A DNA stretch of 64,000 nt, taken from the NCBI GenBank assembly GCA_026874595.1, contig CM049311.1, positions 36,433,176 to 36,497,175 on the forward strand, written 5' to 3'. A program made the translations under genes and the position numbers. Positions 34,630 through 45,979 of the stretch are shown here, piece by piece; positions within the stretch are counted from its first letter, which is position 1; the number at the start of each line of letters is the position of its first letter. This DNA comes from Sipunculus nudus (taxonomy: Eukaryota > Annelida > Sipuncula > Golfingiida > Sipunculidae). Under the pieces are notes generated by a model. It was given only the letters and a program-made list of their open reading frames with translations. It was not told the DNA's origin and did not search any database.

Positions 34630-36280
34630 ATGGAAGGGATAGACTTTACTTTGTTACCACTGAGACAGTTTCTTGTTTACCTCCAGAAGGCTGCCTTATA
34701 AATCTTTCACCACAGACTGTCAGCCTGTTTTGCCGGCCGTCCGATTTCCCAAGTTGCTATATGAGAACTTAGATATCAGTTGACCCGTGGAAAACTGACC
34801 AGAAACAGGCAATTTCTTTCCAGTTAAATGAGCGAAGTGATGGGTACCCAGGAAGCACGGGAGACAGGATCTCTCCTCCAATTATCTAGGGAGATAACGT
34901 TGAAAAACCGAGTGAACGCTTCAGCTAATAGTATCAAAAGCCCCTGCCATATACCTCTGCCGTTAAATTGCTATATTCAGCTAGATAATTGCCCGAGCGA
35001 GCCTACAGGAGCGCTTCTTTTCAGGAGAACGCGTGCTGTCACTACTGATCTGTTTTATCAAACTTTCTCGCTTCGGGAGCCGGAGTACCATTGCCACTTG
35101 GTATGGGCTTCCGACTTCCTTTATCGGGGGTTTTATTATCACGGACGGTCGCACTTTAATGGATGAAATAATTTTAGACGTCACTGACAAAGTAATAAAA
35201 AAAGCGTGAGTACTATCGGACCATTCATGATAATGCATGGAATCAATAGTCCCTTACACAATATGTCAACAACGGTTGCAGCATCCCCAAAGAGGGTTAA
35301 ATTACACGACACTGAAACAGAATGCAACGATTTTTGTTTACTATAACGGCCATTTTTATTGTGGGTCTTTAAAGAATCTTATAATAATCTTCCTTAAAGC
35401 TTTAATGAAACGCCGACTGATCTGAGTAAAAGGCAAGTTTTGATTTAAGCGCAAGAGGTTGGCTACTTCGGGAAACATTAATAAAAAAACATTTGCTTTT
35501 AGGATTTCATAATTTCAACAAAAAAGATAAAACATCTGGATTTGACAGACAAGAAGACAAGATTATTGAATAATCCTTGCGCTCGAAATTCCTCCATTCT
35601 GTGTAGTTAAATATGCATTACAGCCGGTGAACAATTTTAATTAAATCTGCCATGGCATGAGTAATTAATAAGCGACCCAAATCCAAGATGATGTCCTTGT
35701 CCTAGAACAAGTGAATTTTGTTTTCTTATCCAGTTGCTACAGCTAGGGGCTTCTTTCATGGAATATAATGACAGCAAGAGTTTTATTATTAATTGTGTAT
35801 ATCATATTTTCCATGTTTCAAAAATATTTTAGTCTATTTTTTCGTTTTACCGTAGACAGTAAAACATCAAAGTTCTACATTGATACACAGAGATGCCATA
35901 ATCCTAGAAGCAATAAGTCATCCTTGCGTGCTCAACCAGGCCAAATCACGTACGAGCTTGTGCATATTTTATGAAATAGATGGCACAGCGGCTTGATGGA
36001 GCAAGGTCTGTCACGATGGAGCTTGTCTTAACGAGAGCCTTGGTTTCCTTGAAGTTGCAAGATATCGACGCATATATGTAAAAATTCAAAAATATGCAAA
36101 AATGGTTTGTTCTTCAAAATCATAGCTCCTATTTTTCAGGGATCTTTGTGGCGTGTTTGGATCTGTTGTATTAATATTGATGAACGCACTTATTGATTTC
36201 ATCTGTTCAGAGAGATAATTGCGTGCTTTAATAATGCTCCCTGAGAGTATCACTGAAAATGAACTGGACTTAGTGTTTTC
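34630..36280. other. Non-coding stretch, nothing recognised
   Basis: Slightly higher GC at 34850-35160 than in the neighbourhood. No splice-flanked exon or known repeat was found. Confidence 0.4.
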
Positions 36281-36285
36281 CATAT

Positions 36286-36416
36286 TGTTTCGGGGTGACA
36301 TAAAAGCGGACCGAGCTAGCGAATCGATTGGTTCGCCGGACTTGTGCGCCACCGACCTGGGTTCGACTCCCAAATCGGCCCAGGATATTTCCCCTCAGCA
36401 ATTTGTCTTCGTAACA
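36286..36416 (+). repeat. LTR 1 of TRIM-like element
   Basis: 131 bp, TGTTTCGG...GTAACA. A-box-like TAGCGAATCGATTGG and B-box GGGTTCGACTCCC at 36359-36371. A CATAAAAG near base 14 could act as a pol II TATA box. Confidence 0.7.
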
Positions 36417-36419
36417 AAA

Positions 36420-36431
36420 TGGGGGCTCGTC
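36420..36431 (+). other. Primer binding site, tRNA-Pro type (first copy)
   Basis: TGGGGGCTCGTC lies three bases after LTR 1. It equals the 3' 12 bases complement of tRNA-Pro as used by gammaretroviruses. The match stops after 12 bases. Confidence 0.65.
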
Positions 36432-36524
36432 TAACGTGACGGTTAACTTTGTGGCCCAGAGAATAAGCTCACCAAAGTGTGACTCCTGGGATAATTAGTC
36501 TTGTTCTGATAGCAGAACGCTCTT

Positions 36525-36533
36525 AAGAGGGGG
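36525..36533 (+). other. Polypurine tract (first copy)
   Basis: AAGAGGGGG directly precedes TG and the TGTTA start of LTR 2, the expected place for the plus-strand primer. Confidence 0.6.
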
Positions 36534-36535
36534 TG

Positions 36536-36691
36536 TGTTACGGGGTGACATAAAAGCGGACCGAACTGTCTCGCCTGTAAAGCTTGCTTTTCTAGCGAAG
36601 CGATTGGTACGCCGGACTTGTACGCCACCGACCTGGGTTCGACTCCCGGATCGGCCCAGGATTTTCCCCTCAACAATTTCTCTTCGTAACA
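36536..36691 (+). repeat. LTR 2 of TRIM-like element with tRNA-like core
   Basis: 156 bp; it has an extra 25 bp (about 36566-36590) absent from LTRs 1 and 3. In the tRNA-like core, GCG and CGC around AAGCGATTGGTA form a D-arm, and CTGGGTTCGACTCCCGG forms a complete T-arm. The anticodon arm does not pair fully, so it is tRNA-related and not a functional tRNA. Confidence 0.7.
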
Positions 36692-36694
36692 AAA

Positions 36695-36706
36695 TGGGGG
36701 CTCGTC
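36695..36706 (+). other. Primer binding site, tRNA-Pro type (second copy)
   Basis: TGGGGGCTCGTC again, three bases after the CA end of LTR 2. Confidence 0.65.
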
Positions 36707-36800
36707 TAACGTGACGGTTAACTTTGTGGCCCAGGTAAATAAGCTCACCAAAGTGTGACTCCTGGGATAATTAGTTTGGTTCTGATAGCAGAACGCTCTT

Positions 36801-36809
36801 AGGAGGGGG
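36801..36809 (+). other. Polypurine tract (second copy)
   Basis: AGGAGGGGG just before LTR 3, with one base changed from the first copy. Confidence 0.6.
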
Positions 36810-36811
36810 TG

Positions 36812-36947
36812 TGTTATGGGGTGACATAAAAGCGGACCGAACTTTTGCTAGCGAAGCGGTTGGTACGCCGGACTTGTGCGCCACCGTTATGGGTTCGAAA
36901 CCGGGATCGACTCAGTCTTTTCCCCTGAGCAAATTGTCTTCGTAACA
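36812..36947 (+). repeat. LTR 3 of TRIM-like element
   Basis: 136 bp, TGTTATGG...GTAACA. It is the most diverged copy: the B-box reads GGGTTCGAAACC and the T-arm is broken. No internal segment follows; sequence after 36947 is unrelated. Confidence 0.65.
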
Positions 36948-36949
36948 AG

Positions 36950-39280
36950 ATGCATCATTAAAAGAGCTGTTCGACACTTTCTCTTAATTCTGCTAGTTAG
37001 GGTTTGTGGTCAAGGAAATCTTAGCCCAACAATGCACTGCGCTTCTAAATACGGCGTAGGTATAAATGTTGTGAAGGGGGTAATGTAGTCTGTTCAAATA
37101 GTATGGATAAGAATGTTTTCAAGTGAAATATTTTGGATAAGAATTATTTCAAGGCAAATGACATAAATATGCGTGAAATCGTGACAAAAAATACACGGAA
37201 TAAGTTATATTTTGTATTATACATGTATTATTTGAAATGTAAAGAGGTGTTTCCTTAAAATGTAACAGATTTTGATTCTTAAGTTTGACAGTTGAGGCAA
37301 GTCCGCATACTTCCAACCCGGAGATATTCGATTTGAGTAGAAACTACCACTACCGGAAGGGTGCCCCTCGCTGATTTAATCACATGAAAAACTCTAATGC
37401 CTTTAACTCTAGATATATATTTTACCAATAAACACGTTAAAGATGCACATATAAGCTGGACATAATAAATCTGTAACAAATAGATTTGTTGCAAAATGTT
37501 AATTATGTTGTAAACTTTATTTATATTGAATCACCACGGCGCATCACTCGATACATGCAAACATAAAGTACACAATAATTTTAAAAACAATTGAGAAATT
37601 CAGGAGAAAGATATTATAAGAATTTTGAGTAAATAAACATAAAGAAAAAAAAGATGTAATTTTAAGGTGTAATCTGGATTCAGTTCAGCGTAAACCACGT
37701 GGGTAATATGATATTAATATAAAAATATCGAGTTGGGGTAATCTGAATTCGATTTTAGATACCCCCCCCCCCCGGTAAAACTGAATGGGGATCATCTGAA
37801 ATCGTTACACCGGTAATGTTTAGAACAATATGTACTGCTTTGTGTGGCCTTAACTGTTCTTTCATAAACTGACACCATTCATTTATTAGAAAACAAACGA
37901 CATAACTTTCCCCAATTCATTTTCCACCTCTTAAAATTCATGCTATGTTGTTCTGCAGTTTCTGTATTGACGGGCTAGACATTTACTGTCAGAAAACACA
38001 AGGGTTTATAGATATTGAGAGGTCTTAAACAAATTCAAGCAACAATTAAAGGGCTGCCATCTTAATGATATTTAACAGCAGATAACATCAGTGCAGCAAT
38101 TGACAAATCTCAGTAAAGAATCTATTTTCTGAGGAGGGTGAAGGAATTTAATGTTGATCAAACAACACTATATATATTTATTCCTCGATCGCTAAGAGTG
38201 TTTTCAATCTGCTATAACGTATCACTTTTTTTACTCTCATTTACCTACATTTTATTGTCCGGCTACAGCCAAATAATTACCTGTTTGGGTTGAATGAATT
38301 AGCTTCGCTTAGCTTAACTTAGCTTAACTTAGCTTAGCATAACTAAGCTTAACTTAAATTAATTTCTTTTGCTTAGTTCATCTTATTTTATAGCCCGTCT
38401 CACACTCGCCCATGTGAGACAGTAACTTTTTTTCATCTAACATGCGCGTTATATTCATCCATGAGCCGATTTTCCTAAAGCGTGTTGAATACAGTACTTT
38501 CAGGATTTCGGTATTGCCATTATACCCGGTATCATTTCACAAATGCGGATCGAATCGCGGATGGATACAGGTGTAGTACGAACAGACATGGTATTGTGAG
38601 GCTGTAAATCGGTATTTGATGGTTTATTCTGTGACAGAGGGTGTAGAGTGGACCCGGCGTTATCAGTATAAAATCCACGAAACATGCATGGCCTTTCCAC
38701 GGAAGCATAAATGTGTGTGTGTCTCTCCTGTGACCAGATCATGTGACCAAGTACAACGGCTGAGCTTCTCGCCATCACAATGAACTTAATTTGTAGAAGT
38801 AACACATAACTAAGCACGGATCGTTTGTCAACCACCGGTGTATTGTTGAAACAAATGTGCGCGTTTTCTGTCAACGACCTATTCTGAAAATGTATGTTCT
38901 CCAGTATGGCGTTATTTCATCCGATATTGTCTGCGCAAAAAACCGCTTTTGCGTTTGATTAATAAACTAGAGTACTCTAGCAAAGTTTTATTTATTGTTA
39001 AAGCGTTATGACTTATGATGCGCGCTGGCTTATATGTCTTAAACAATGGCCCCTTAAAACCTGATATTCATGTATTAGATGGTCATATATCCCATCGTAT
39101 TTTGACAGGTTATTCATCAGCGTAAATTAGACGGGTTCCATGTTTTATTCGGGCTGTAAATGCAGGGCTGTTAATCAAGAATAACGATAGACGGATCAGC
39201 GGGAAGACCACAGCTATTTCGCTGGTAATCGGTTAGTAAATGCACAACTGGTAATTAGATGTCGGTAACCCAGAAATGCG
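36950..39280. other. Non-coding stretch with a short 10-bp repeat
   Basis: TTAGCTTAAC-type units repeat at 38303-38360. A C run lies at 37763-37773. No exon was recognised. Confidence 0.45.
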
Positions 39281-39287
39281 ATCCCCC

Positions 39288-39369
39288 CTGTCTCTCTGTC
39301 TCTCTATCTCTGTCTCTCTCCCCTTCTCTTTTTCGACACGTCTCTTTGTGTCTGTCTCTCTCTTTCTCT

Positions 39370-39414
<45 letters not shown>

Positions 39415-39442
39415 GACATGTCTCTTTGTCTCTGTCTGTCTG

Positions 39443-39490
<48 letters not shown>

Positions 39491-39494
39491 CTCT

Positions 39495-39541
<47 letters not shown>
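39288..39541. repeat. (CT)n polypyrimidine tract
   Basis: About 250 bp of CT dinucleotides with TTTCGACATGTCTCTTTG-like interruptions twice. Its strand asymmetry could allow triplex (H-DNA) formation. Open frames of Ser/Leu on + and Arg/Glu on - are by-products. Confidence 0.95.
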
Positions 39542-39547
<6 letters not shown>

Positions 39548-39549
39548 CT

Positions 39550-39680
39550 AAGTGTATATATATATATATATAAATTCAATACATATATATGTAATATGCA
39601 TTGTGAATATATATATATATGTAATAAAAATAATTATAATAATAATGATAAAAATAATAATAAAATAATAATAAATTTTT
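39550..39680. repeat. Short TA arrays and AAT-rich tract
   Basis: Two short TA arrays (39554-39572 and 39608-39621) followed by imperfect AAT/AAATAAT repeats to about 39675. Confidence 0.8.
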
Positions 39681-39736
39681 TTTATAAAATAACGCCATTC
39701 AGACCACAAGGAGAATTTAAAATCATTAAGCTGTCA

Positions 39737-41588
39737 CACATTATGAACAAGACTATATTTTATCCAACTTTTTTCATGAGTTGCTTGCCTGCAATCGCAA
39801 AGATATCACTGGAAGCACCACGCAGACACCGGTATTGGGGCGATATTCGGGAATCAGCTATGGGTTGTATGCCCTTCGAAATTAGGTTAAGGTAAAAAAT
39901 AAATATCAAGTGCAAAACTGTGACCTTTGACTCATATTGTGCTGTAGTTTTTAGAACTTACCCATCGGCCAAACTGAGATCTACCGCAACTGAGATTCGG
40001 GATAAGATAATCATTTTAACTGACGGTTTTGCACAGTGGGAGACCTGAGAAAGTCCACCCACGAAAAAAGTGTGTGTGTGTGGTGGTGGTGGGGAGGGGG
40101 TCAATAAAGTGTTAGCTGTGTATAACCGTTTATAATGGTATGTTAAGCCTTCTTGAGTTGTGACACAAGCCATACGGGATAAATGCACTGCAATCGCCAT
40201 GCATCCTATTGTATCGAGATCGTAGTAAACAGCCAATAATTCTAACAGTAGGTTACGAGTGAAGAATTAGCGCAAAAAGAATACATATGAACTCACAAAC
40301 CAAAGTGAAAATCCATCTCTATGGTAACGATCGAGTCATTTCCTGTGTGGCGCACAAAATGGCTCTCGTCCAGTAATCCATGCGACCCATGCGTGTATTC
40401 ATGAAGTCAGAATAATAATAAAAAAAAAACATGCCGGTGGATTTACCAATATGCTGATTTACATCATATTTTTTCTCGTACATGTGAAGTGTTGTGAGAA
40501 AGTATACTAAAAAGCTAACGAATGGTCTGGTTTATGTCCATGAGAGTGTACCTGTAGGCCAAGAGGCGTTGTCATAAATGACAAAAATATTTGCACCCTC
40601 ATCGAGCATTTCAGTGAGGTCCTCGATACAAGATGTTATGGCACTCTAACGTTAGTCGTAGACACAGTATGAACCAGACTATATTTTATCCAATTTTTTT
40701 CATGAGTTGCTTGCCTGCAATCGCAAAGATATCACTGGAAGCACCACGCAGACACCGGTATTGGAGCGATATTCGGGAAACAGCTATGGGTTGTACGCCC
40801 TTCGAAATTAGGTAAAGGTAAAAAATAAATATCAAGTGCAAAACTGTGACCTTTGACTCATATTGTGCTGAAGTTTTTAGAACTTACACATCAGCCAAAC
40901 TGAGATCTACCGCAACTGAGAGTCGGGATAAGATAATCATTTTAACTGACGGTTTTGCACAGTGGGAAACCTAAGAAAGTCCACCCACAAACAAAGTGTG
41001 TGTGTGTGTGGTGGTGGAGGGGGAGGGGGTCAATAAAGTGTTAGCTGTGTATAACCGTTTATAATGGTATGTTAAGCCTTCTTGAATTGTGACACAAGCC
41101 ATACGGTATAAATGCACTGCAATCGCCTTGCATCCTATTGTATAGAGATCGTAGTAAACAGCCAATAATTCTAACAGTTGGTTACTAGTGATGAATTAGC
41201 GCAAAAAGAATACATATGAACTCACAAACCAAAGTGAAAATCAATCTCTATGGTAACGAGTCATTTCCTGTGTGGCGCACAAAATGGCTCTCGTTCAGTA
41301 ACCCATGCGACCCATGCGTGTATTCATGAAGTCAGAATAAAAAAAAACATGTCTGTGGATTTACCAATGTGCTGAATTACATCATAAATTTTCTCGCACA
41401 TGTGAAGTGATGTGAGAAAGTTTACTAAAAAGCTAACGAATAGTATGGTTTATGTTCATTAGAGTGTACCTGTAGGCCATGAGGCGTTGTCATAAATGAC
41501 AAAAATATTTGCACCCTCATCGAGCATTTCAGTGAGCTAGGTCCTCGATACAAGATGTTATGGCACTCTAACGTTAGTCGTAGACTCT
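39737..41588 (+). repeat. Tandem duplication, two units of about 924 bp
   Basis: Unit 1 is 39737 to about 40663, and unit 2 is 40664 to about 41588. Anchors: GACTATATTTTATCC at 39751 and 40677 (offset 926), GCACTCTAACGTTAGTCG at 40641 and 41563 (offset 922). The copies are nearly identical over the whole unit, with few substitutions and small indels, including a GTGTGTGG tract of different length. A diverged relative of the 3' half occurs at about 60848-61000, so the unit contains a dispersed repeat. No coding potential is shared by both copies with conserved frame. Confidence 0.9.
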
Positions 41589-41589
41589 C

Positions 41590-42395
41590 AAAAGTCAGAG
41601 AACCGATATGGTGCCAAATAAACCATACAAATGACTCATATAAATGTCAGTTTTGTCAGGCTATGCCTATGTCATAATGTCTCATTTAAATTAGAATTCT
41701 GGGCCGTGCACCCCCTAAACAGTCGCTCAGTTGCATTCCTTCTACCAATTGATTTCACTCCATTGAAACAGATTAATAGAAAGAATGCCAGTTTAGACTC
41801 CAAGTGGCATTCACCCTATGTTTGTGTTCATCATAATAATAATCACGACCTGAGCAGGTGGCTCACCTTCTTAATCATATAATGTGACCCGGGTTAATCA
41901 AACACCGACCTTCACATGTTACAGGTATGATAAGGCTACAGGTGTTATACCTAGGTAAAATATTGGATATATACTTACATAGCCCTGTGCAATGCGTACA
42001 AATCGTGATCCGTGTATAGTAAAACTTCTTCTCGGCACATTTTTGTCGTCTCATCAAGTATTGCTATAAATAAATCCTTGGACTTAATCCTTTACTTGTA
42101 ATTGCAGTCTAGAGATCGTGTCACCTTATTTCTGTTGTCTTAAGATATAAGCAGATGCACCCAAGCCTTCTATTAGAGGGATTCTGGTACCCCCACCCAC
42201 GGGGGCTCCCATAGCGTAGATAAAGAAACAGCTCAGGGTATGTTACACCGTTAGACGAAAAAATAGAAGAAAATAAGATAGTGATAAATAGCTAATGTAA
42301 ATAAATGAGGTTACCTGATAACACTTTTTATCAGTTTTTAATTTGATAGACATACTTGTGGTTTTTTTAGTTTTTTTTTTACTTTATTTAATTTT
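41590..42395. other. Non-coding stretch, nothing recognised
   Basis: No exon or family was recognised. The T-rich run at 42360-42400 belongs to the SINE tail that follows. Confidence 0.4.
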
Positions 42396-42742
42396 ATTTT
42401 GGACATTAACCGCCTCCATTGTTTAATACTCGATCCTTAACTGTGTACATCTGCAGAATTCCATATCGATTTCGGAGAACGTGACAGTGTGGAAACATTA
42501 TTATTTTGCCGTAAACCAGGCTCTGTGTGTCACATCTGCGGGTCTTGGGTGTGCAATCATTCCCATTTCCGGTTAACACCGAAACACGGCTGTGGAGTAC
42601 AGTCTCGCCATTAGGCCTGCGTGCAGAGCCCTCAGCCAGGGTGGAGGCCGACCGTGACAAAATCTCACCGCTCCTCGGCTGAGATTCGAACCCAGGATCT
42701 CCCGACCTTGAATTCTGTGCTCCACCCAAGGACGACAGACGC
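42362..42742 (-). mobile_element. SINE family A, copy 4
   Basis: Carries ACCGCCTCCATT at the tail side, CATCTGCGGGTCTTGGGTGT in the body, and CGGCTGAGATTCGAACCCAG (B-box on the minus strand) in the head. The head ends at about 42742. The T-rich run 42362-42400 is the poly-A tail on the minus strand. It has the same orientation as the other three copies. Confidence 0.8.
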
Positions 42743-43064
42743 AAATTATTTTTTAATATTAAATGGACTTACCTCTAGTAACAACATTCCTTTTTTAGTG
42801 CATATCCAAATGATAGTGTTAAAAGTGCAGTTTTCTTTAAAAAAAAAGAAAGAAATATGCTTACAACAGACATATCATAGATATAACAGGAATGATAACA
42901 CAAAACGTTCAATCAAGAGAGTTCACACAGCAGAGGAACAGGTTTATAATATATGCATCTTTATATACGCTTGTATATGTACATGGATGTAACCGGATTT
43001 CCATCATAAAACGCGAAGACGACATCAGATAAGACTGATTCAATAAAATACAGGACTTATAACG

Positions 43065-43267
43065 GTCATAAGCATTTATTTGCAAGAAAGATAATATTAA
43101 TAAATAATAATAATTAATAATAAAAATCAAACTAAAAATAATGAAACAATAATAACAAACTAATAAATGGTAAAACTTATAATTATGATAACATTATAAT
43201 AAATATAATATAATAATAATAAACTAATAATAATTTTAATAATAATAGAAATAATAATAGAAATAAA

Positions 43268-43300
<33 letters not shown>

Positions 43301-43320
43301 CACCATCATCATAAAAATAA
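43065..43320. repeat. AAT-rich low-complexity tract
   Basis: Imperfect AATAAT/ATAATA repeats, with a purer (AAT)n at 43268-43302. Unlike the 24.6-kb tract, no LINE hairpin is seen next to it. Confidence 0.85.
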
Positions 43321-43579
43321 AATATTTTAGGAGATAATTTGATGAAGAATTGGGTTGGCTTTTAGCAACTATACTGAACTTGTGAATACATATCGGCTCG
43401 TACATACACTGACCATTTTTGCGTTTAGGATTATCAAAAGAAAAACAAAACCATTTGTCCAAAGGTTGTGCAATTTCAGGTTGTTCAATATTTAAACGAA
43501 AGAGATCATCCCAAGGATGCATAGAAAAAAACAGGACTTTTAAACTGGTGTACGTAACATTTTCCCGCATCATTAATCT

Positions 43580-43606
43580 CTTCCTGATAAGATAGGAAGA
43601 TCAAAG
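43580..43606 (+). promoter_or_regulatory. Compact ETS-GATA-ETS-TCF motif cluster
   Basis: CTTCCTGATAAGATAGGAAG has ETS-type GGAAG cores inverted around TGATAAG and AGATAG, followed by GATCAAAG, a TCF/LEF core. The surrounding 43560-43880 has no repeat signature. Four family-type sites in 27 bp suggest an enhancer core, but no experimental or comparative evidence is available. Confidence 0.3.
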
Positions 43607-43889
43607 CACTGCTGTAACTATTTCCTGGACTCATTACATCATCCCTTCATCCGGGATCAGCCTCCCTCTTTGTTACAGCAGTAAGCCTATATTGGATTCC
43701 CGGTTAATATCCGATGCCTGAAAAGCAGCCCGACTGATAACAGACAAGTTATAACACGGTTATTTGTAAACAGTTTTTATCCGGGGAAAACTAATAAAGC
43801 CTTCTGAAATTGGCATCGGTATCTGTGAGTTAAAAATCCATCAGAGATAATTGACAAAAAACGTTTATAGTAAACGGCTGGATTTTTGT

Positions 43890-45635
43890 CTTTGGTTTTG
43901 TTCAATATGATTATGGTATCTCCATTGGTAAAAGTATATAGATAGCTTGGGTTTATATGTGCTCAAAACGGAAAACGCTTTCATGAAAACATGCAAAAAT
44001 GAAAATAAATGCAAAGTAACCTAAAAAAGACCAGTCTTGTATATCCATCAAAATCTTGCCTACGCATAATACTATAAGTGTGAGGAAGGTTTCAAATTCA
44101 GAAATTTGATAAAAAATTTAAGGTATACATTATCATTTGCAGTCAGATTTGTATTATCTCGCGCTTTTAGTTCATATTGACTGAATAAAAAAAGTTTCCC
44201 GAGAAAAAATGTCGCAGCACTAACTATCTACAGATCGCCTGTTTTATACGTTGTTATAATTCTCCGTTTAAGCACAGGCGCTTGAATTGCTATTATCTGA
44301 AAACGTGTGTGTGTGGGGGGGGGGGGGAATGATGACACTGACCCCTCCCCCCCCTTCTCCACTTGCTTAAAAGTGGAGCATCCCGCTTGTATTGACGCCC
44401 CTGAGTCAGGTCACATGCAGGCGCTTGAATTGCTATTAGTGTAGATTTCGGTTAAAATTGTTACTTCTCTGGGTCATTTCCTCATACCTATTTCTTATCT
44501 GACATTTTCCTGGCGTTTTTCGCACTATATGGTCCATCTCTTTATTATTTACTTATTATTTGAGATAGACAGGCAAGAAGCCCCCTTGTTAGGCCCGACA
44601 GCGTAATGAAGACTAAAATGTATTAAGACTTAGCGCCGTTTGAAATAAATACATTAGCATTTACATGTTCCAAGATCCGTCACTGCTACACTTTTGTTAA
44701 GTGATTGTGGAAAATTAACGGATTTTCCCTGATGCACCGGGGGGGGGTCTAAAATATTGGGCATGAATAAAGGACTAAAGGGGGTACAGATCTAATCCAT
44801 TTAAACTTGTTGGATGAGAAATGTTTCCTGACAAATTTCACGCACTTAAATGGTTGTAATACGTTAAGTTCGATAAGCACGATATGTTTAAAATCTAATA
44901 AAAATTTTTATTGAACATACGTTCCAGTTGCGGAAATATGACACTCGGGGCACATATGAATTGTAAACAGTTTTGGATTGTGACAACATTTTATTTTTCG
45001 AAATTTACAGTTGATACATGTAGCCCGAGACCCCTCACTGGAAGATGTACAGACAGTTGTCACATTCCTTGCAGCAGACAATGCATACAAAGTGTAAATA
45101 ATAACATTCTCACTTGTAAACCACAATGATTTCAAACATGACAAGAACCATGTCATATTTTCGAAAATATTCTGTGCTTTGGTGCTTGTTAATTGTTGAG
45201 GGGTTTCCTATTCATTCTGATTTTTATCGGGAGTTACCTTTCGATATGATTCTCTATTCGATTGCGGCAGAAAATGGAAAGGTTTTGTCAAAGAGGTATT
45301 TTTCTAAAAGATTTCCCCCCCAAGATATTTCAAGTTGAACATTGTTACCATCAGATAAAACTATAACATAACAAAAGGAAGTCTTATTGAAATTGTATCG
45401 TTTTATTGATACTTTAAGACTTGTACGAGCGGCTGGAGCTTAAATCGCTTAAGTTCTACTGATAATCAAACTTAAAATATCAAAACTGATTGCGCGCAGT
45501 GCCTGTGAAATCCCAAACTTTTCGGTTTAAGATATTGATGTCGGGTTAGTATTAACTATGCACGGATATAAAGTAGGATATAGGAATTTTCATCGTTACG
45601 AGTGGTGCTTTCTACATCCAGTTTTATGTTTATCT
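43890..45635. other. Non-coding stretch with facing G and C runs
   Basis: A G run at about 44315-44327 faces a C run at about 44344-44354 and can form a hairpin. The rest is AT-rich, and no exon was recognised. Confidence 0.4.
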
Positions 45636-45636
45636 G

Positions 45637-45640
<4 letters not shown>

Positions 45641-45673
<33 letters not shown>
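45641..45673. repeat. (TA)n microsatellite
   Basis: 33 bp of pure TA. Confidence 0.9.
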
Positions 45674-45676
<3 letters not shown>

Positions 45677-45900
45677 TAATTTATTATTCCAATCCCGTTA
45701 CGAATACAGCGATTAATGCTGTCTCGACTCGGACTATACAACATTAAACCCCTTCTTTGCCCGATATTCGTAATATAGAGGAAATATTATAAATTTTAAA
45801 AGAAGCATCCAGCTGGTTGTGATGAACCTGTCACAGTGACCATGGAAAATAGAAGAGAGGTTAAGGAGACACAATATAGAAATTAACCTCCGGCGACAGC

Positions 45901-45975
45901 AGGTGGGATGTCTGCAGTTAATAGCATCGAGGGGCGCGGATTTGATTCCCGATCTTCCGGCTGGATAAGGCAGTT
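45901..45975 (+). mobile_element. Possible degenerate tRNA-like SINE head
   Basis: AGGTGGGATGTCTGCAGTTA could be a worn A-box region, and GCGGATTTGATTCCCG (45936-45951) a worn B-box. The spacing is short and no tail is visible, so it is weak. Confidence 0.25.
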
Positions 45976-45979
45976 GCCA

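Larger units (their letters stand above)
36286..36947 (+). mobile_element. TRIM-like tandem element with tRNA-like LTRs
   Basis: The layout is LTR-internal-LTR-internal-LTR. The LTRs are 36286-36416 (131 bp), 36536-36691 (156 bp) and 36812-36947 (136 bp). They begin TGTT(A/T) with GGGGTGACATAAAAGCGG next, and end CTTCGTAACA. The internal parts (36417-36535 and 36692-36811; 119 and 120 bp) differ at about five positions. Each internal part starts three bases before TGGGGGCTCGTC, identical to the first 12 bases of a tRNA-Pro primer binding site, and ends in a purine tract (AAGAGGGGG or AGGAGGGGG). There is no room for a protein. Every LTR carries an A-box-like TAGCGAAGCG and a B-box-like GGTTCGA. 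No clear site duplication flanks the array. The tandem layout probably arose by LTR-LTR recombination. Confidence 0.75.

Noticed and set aside
36286-36947. Functional tRNA gene cluster
   Set aside because: Anticodon arms do not pair, acceptor stems are absent, and the third copy has a broken T-arm. LTR features explain the repeats better.
39259-39579. Ser/Leu- and Arg/Glu-rich frames
   Set aside because: They are translations of the CT tract.
43065-43320. Second LINE tail at the AAT tract
   Set aside because: No 3' hairpin or LINE C-terminal motif adjoins the tract on either side.
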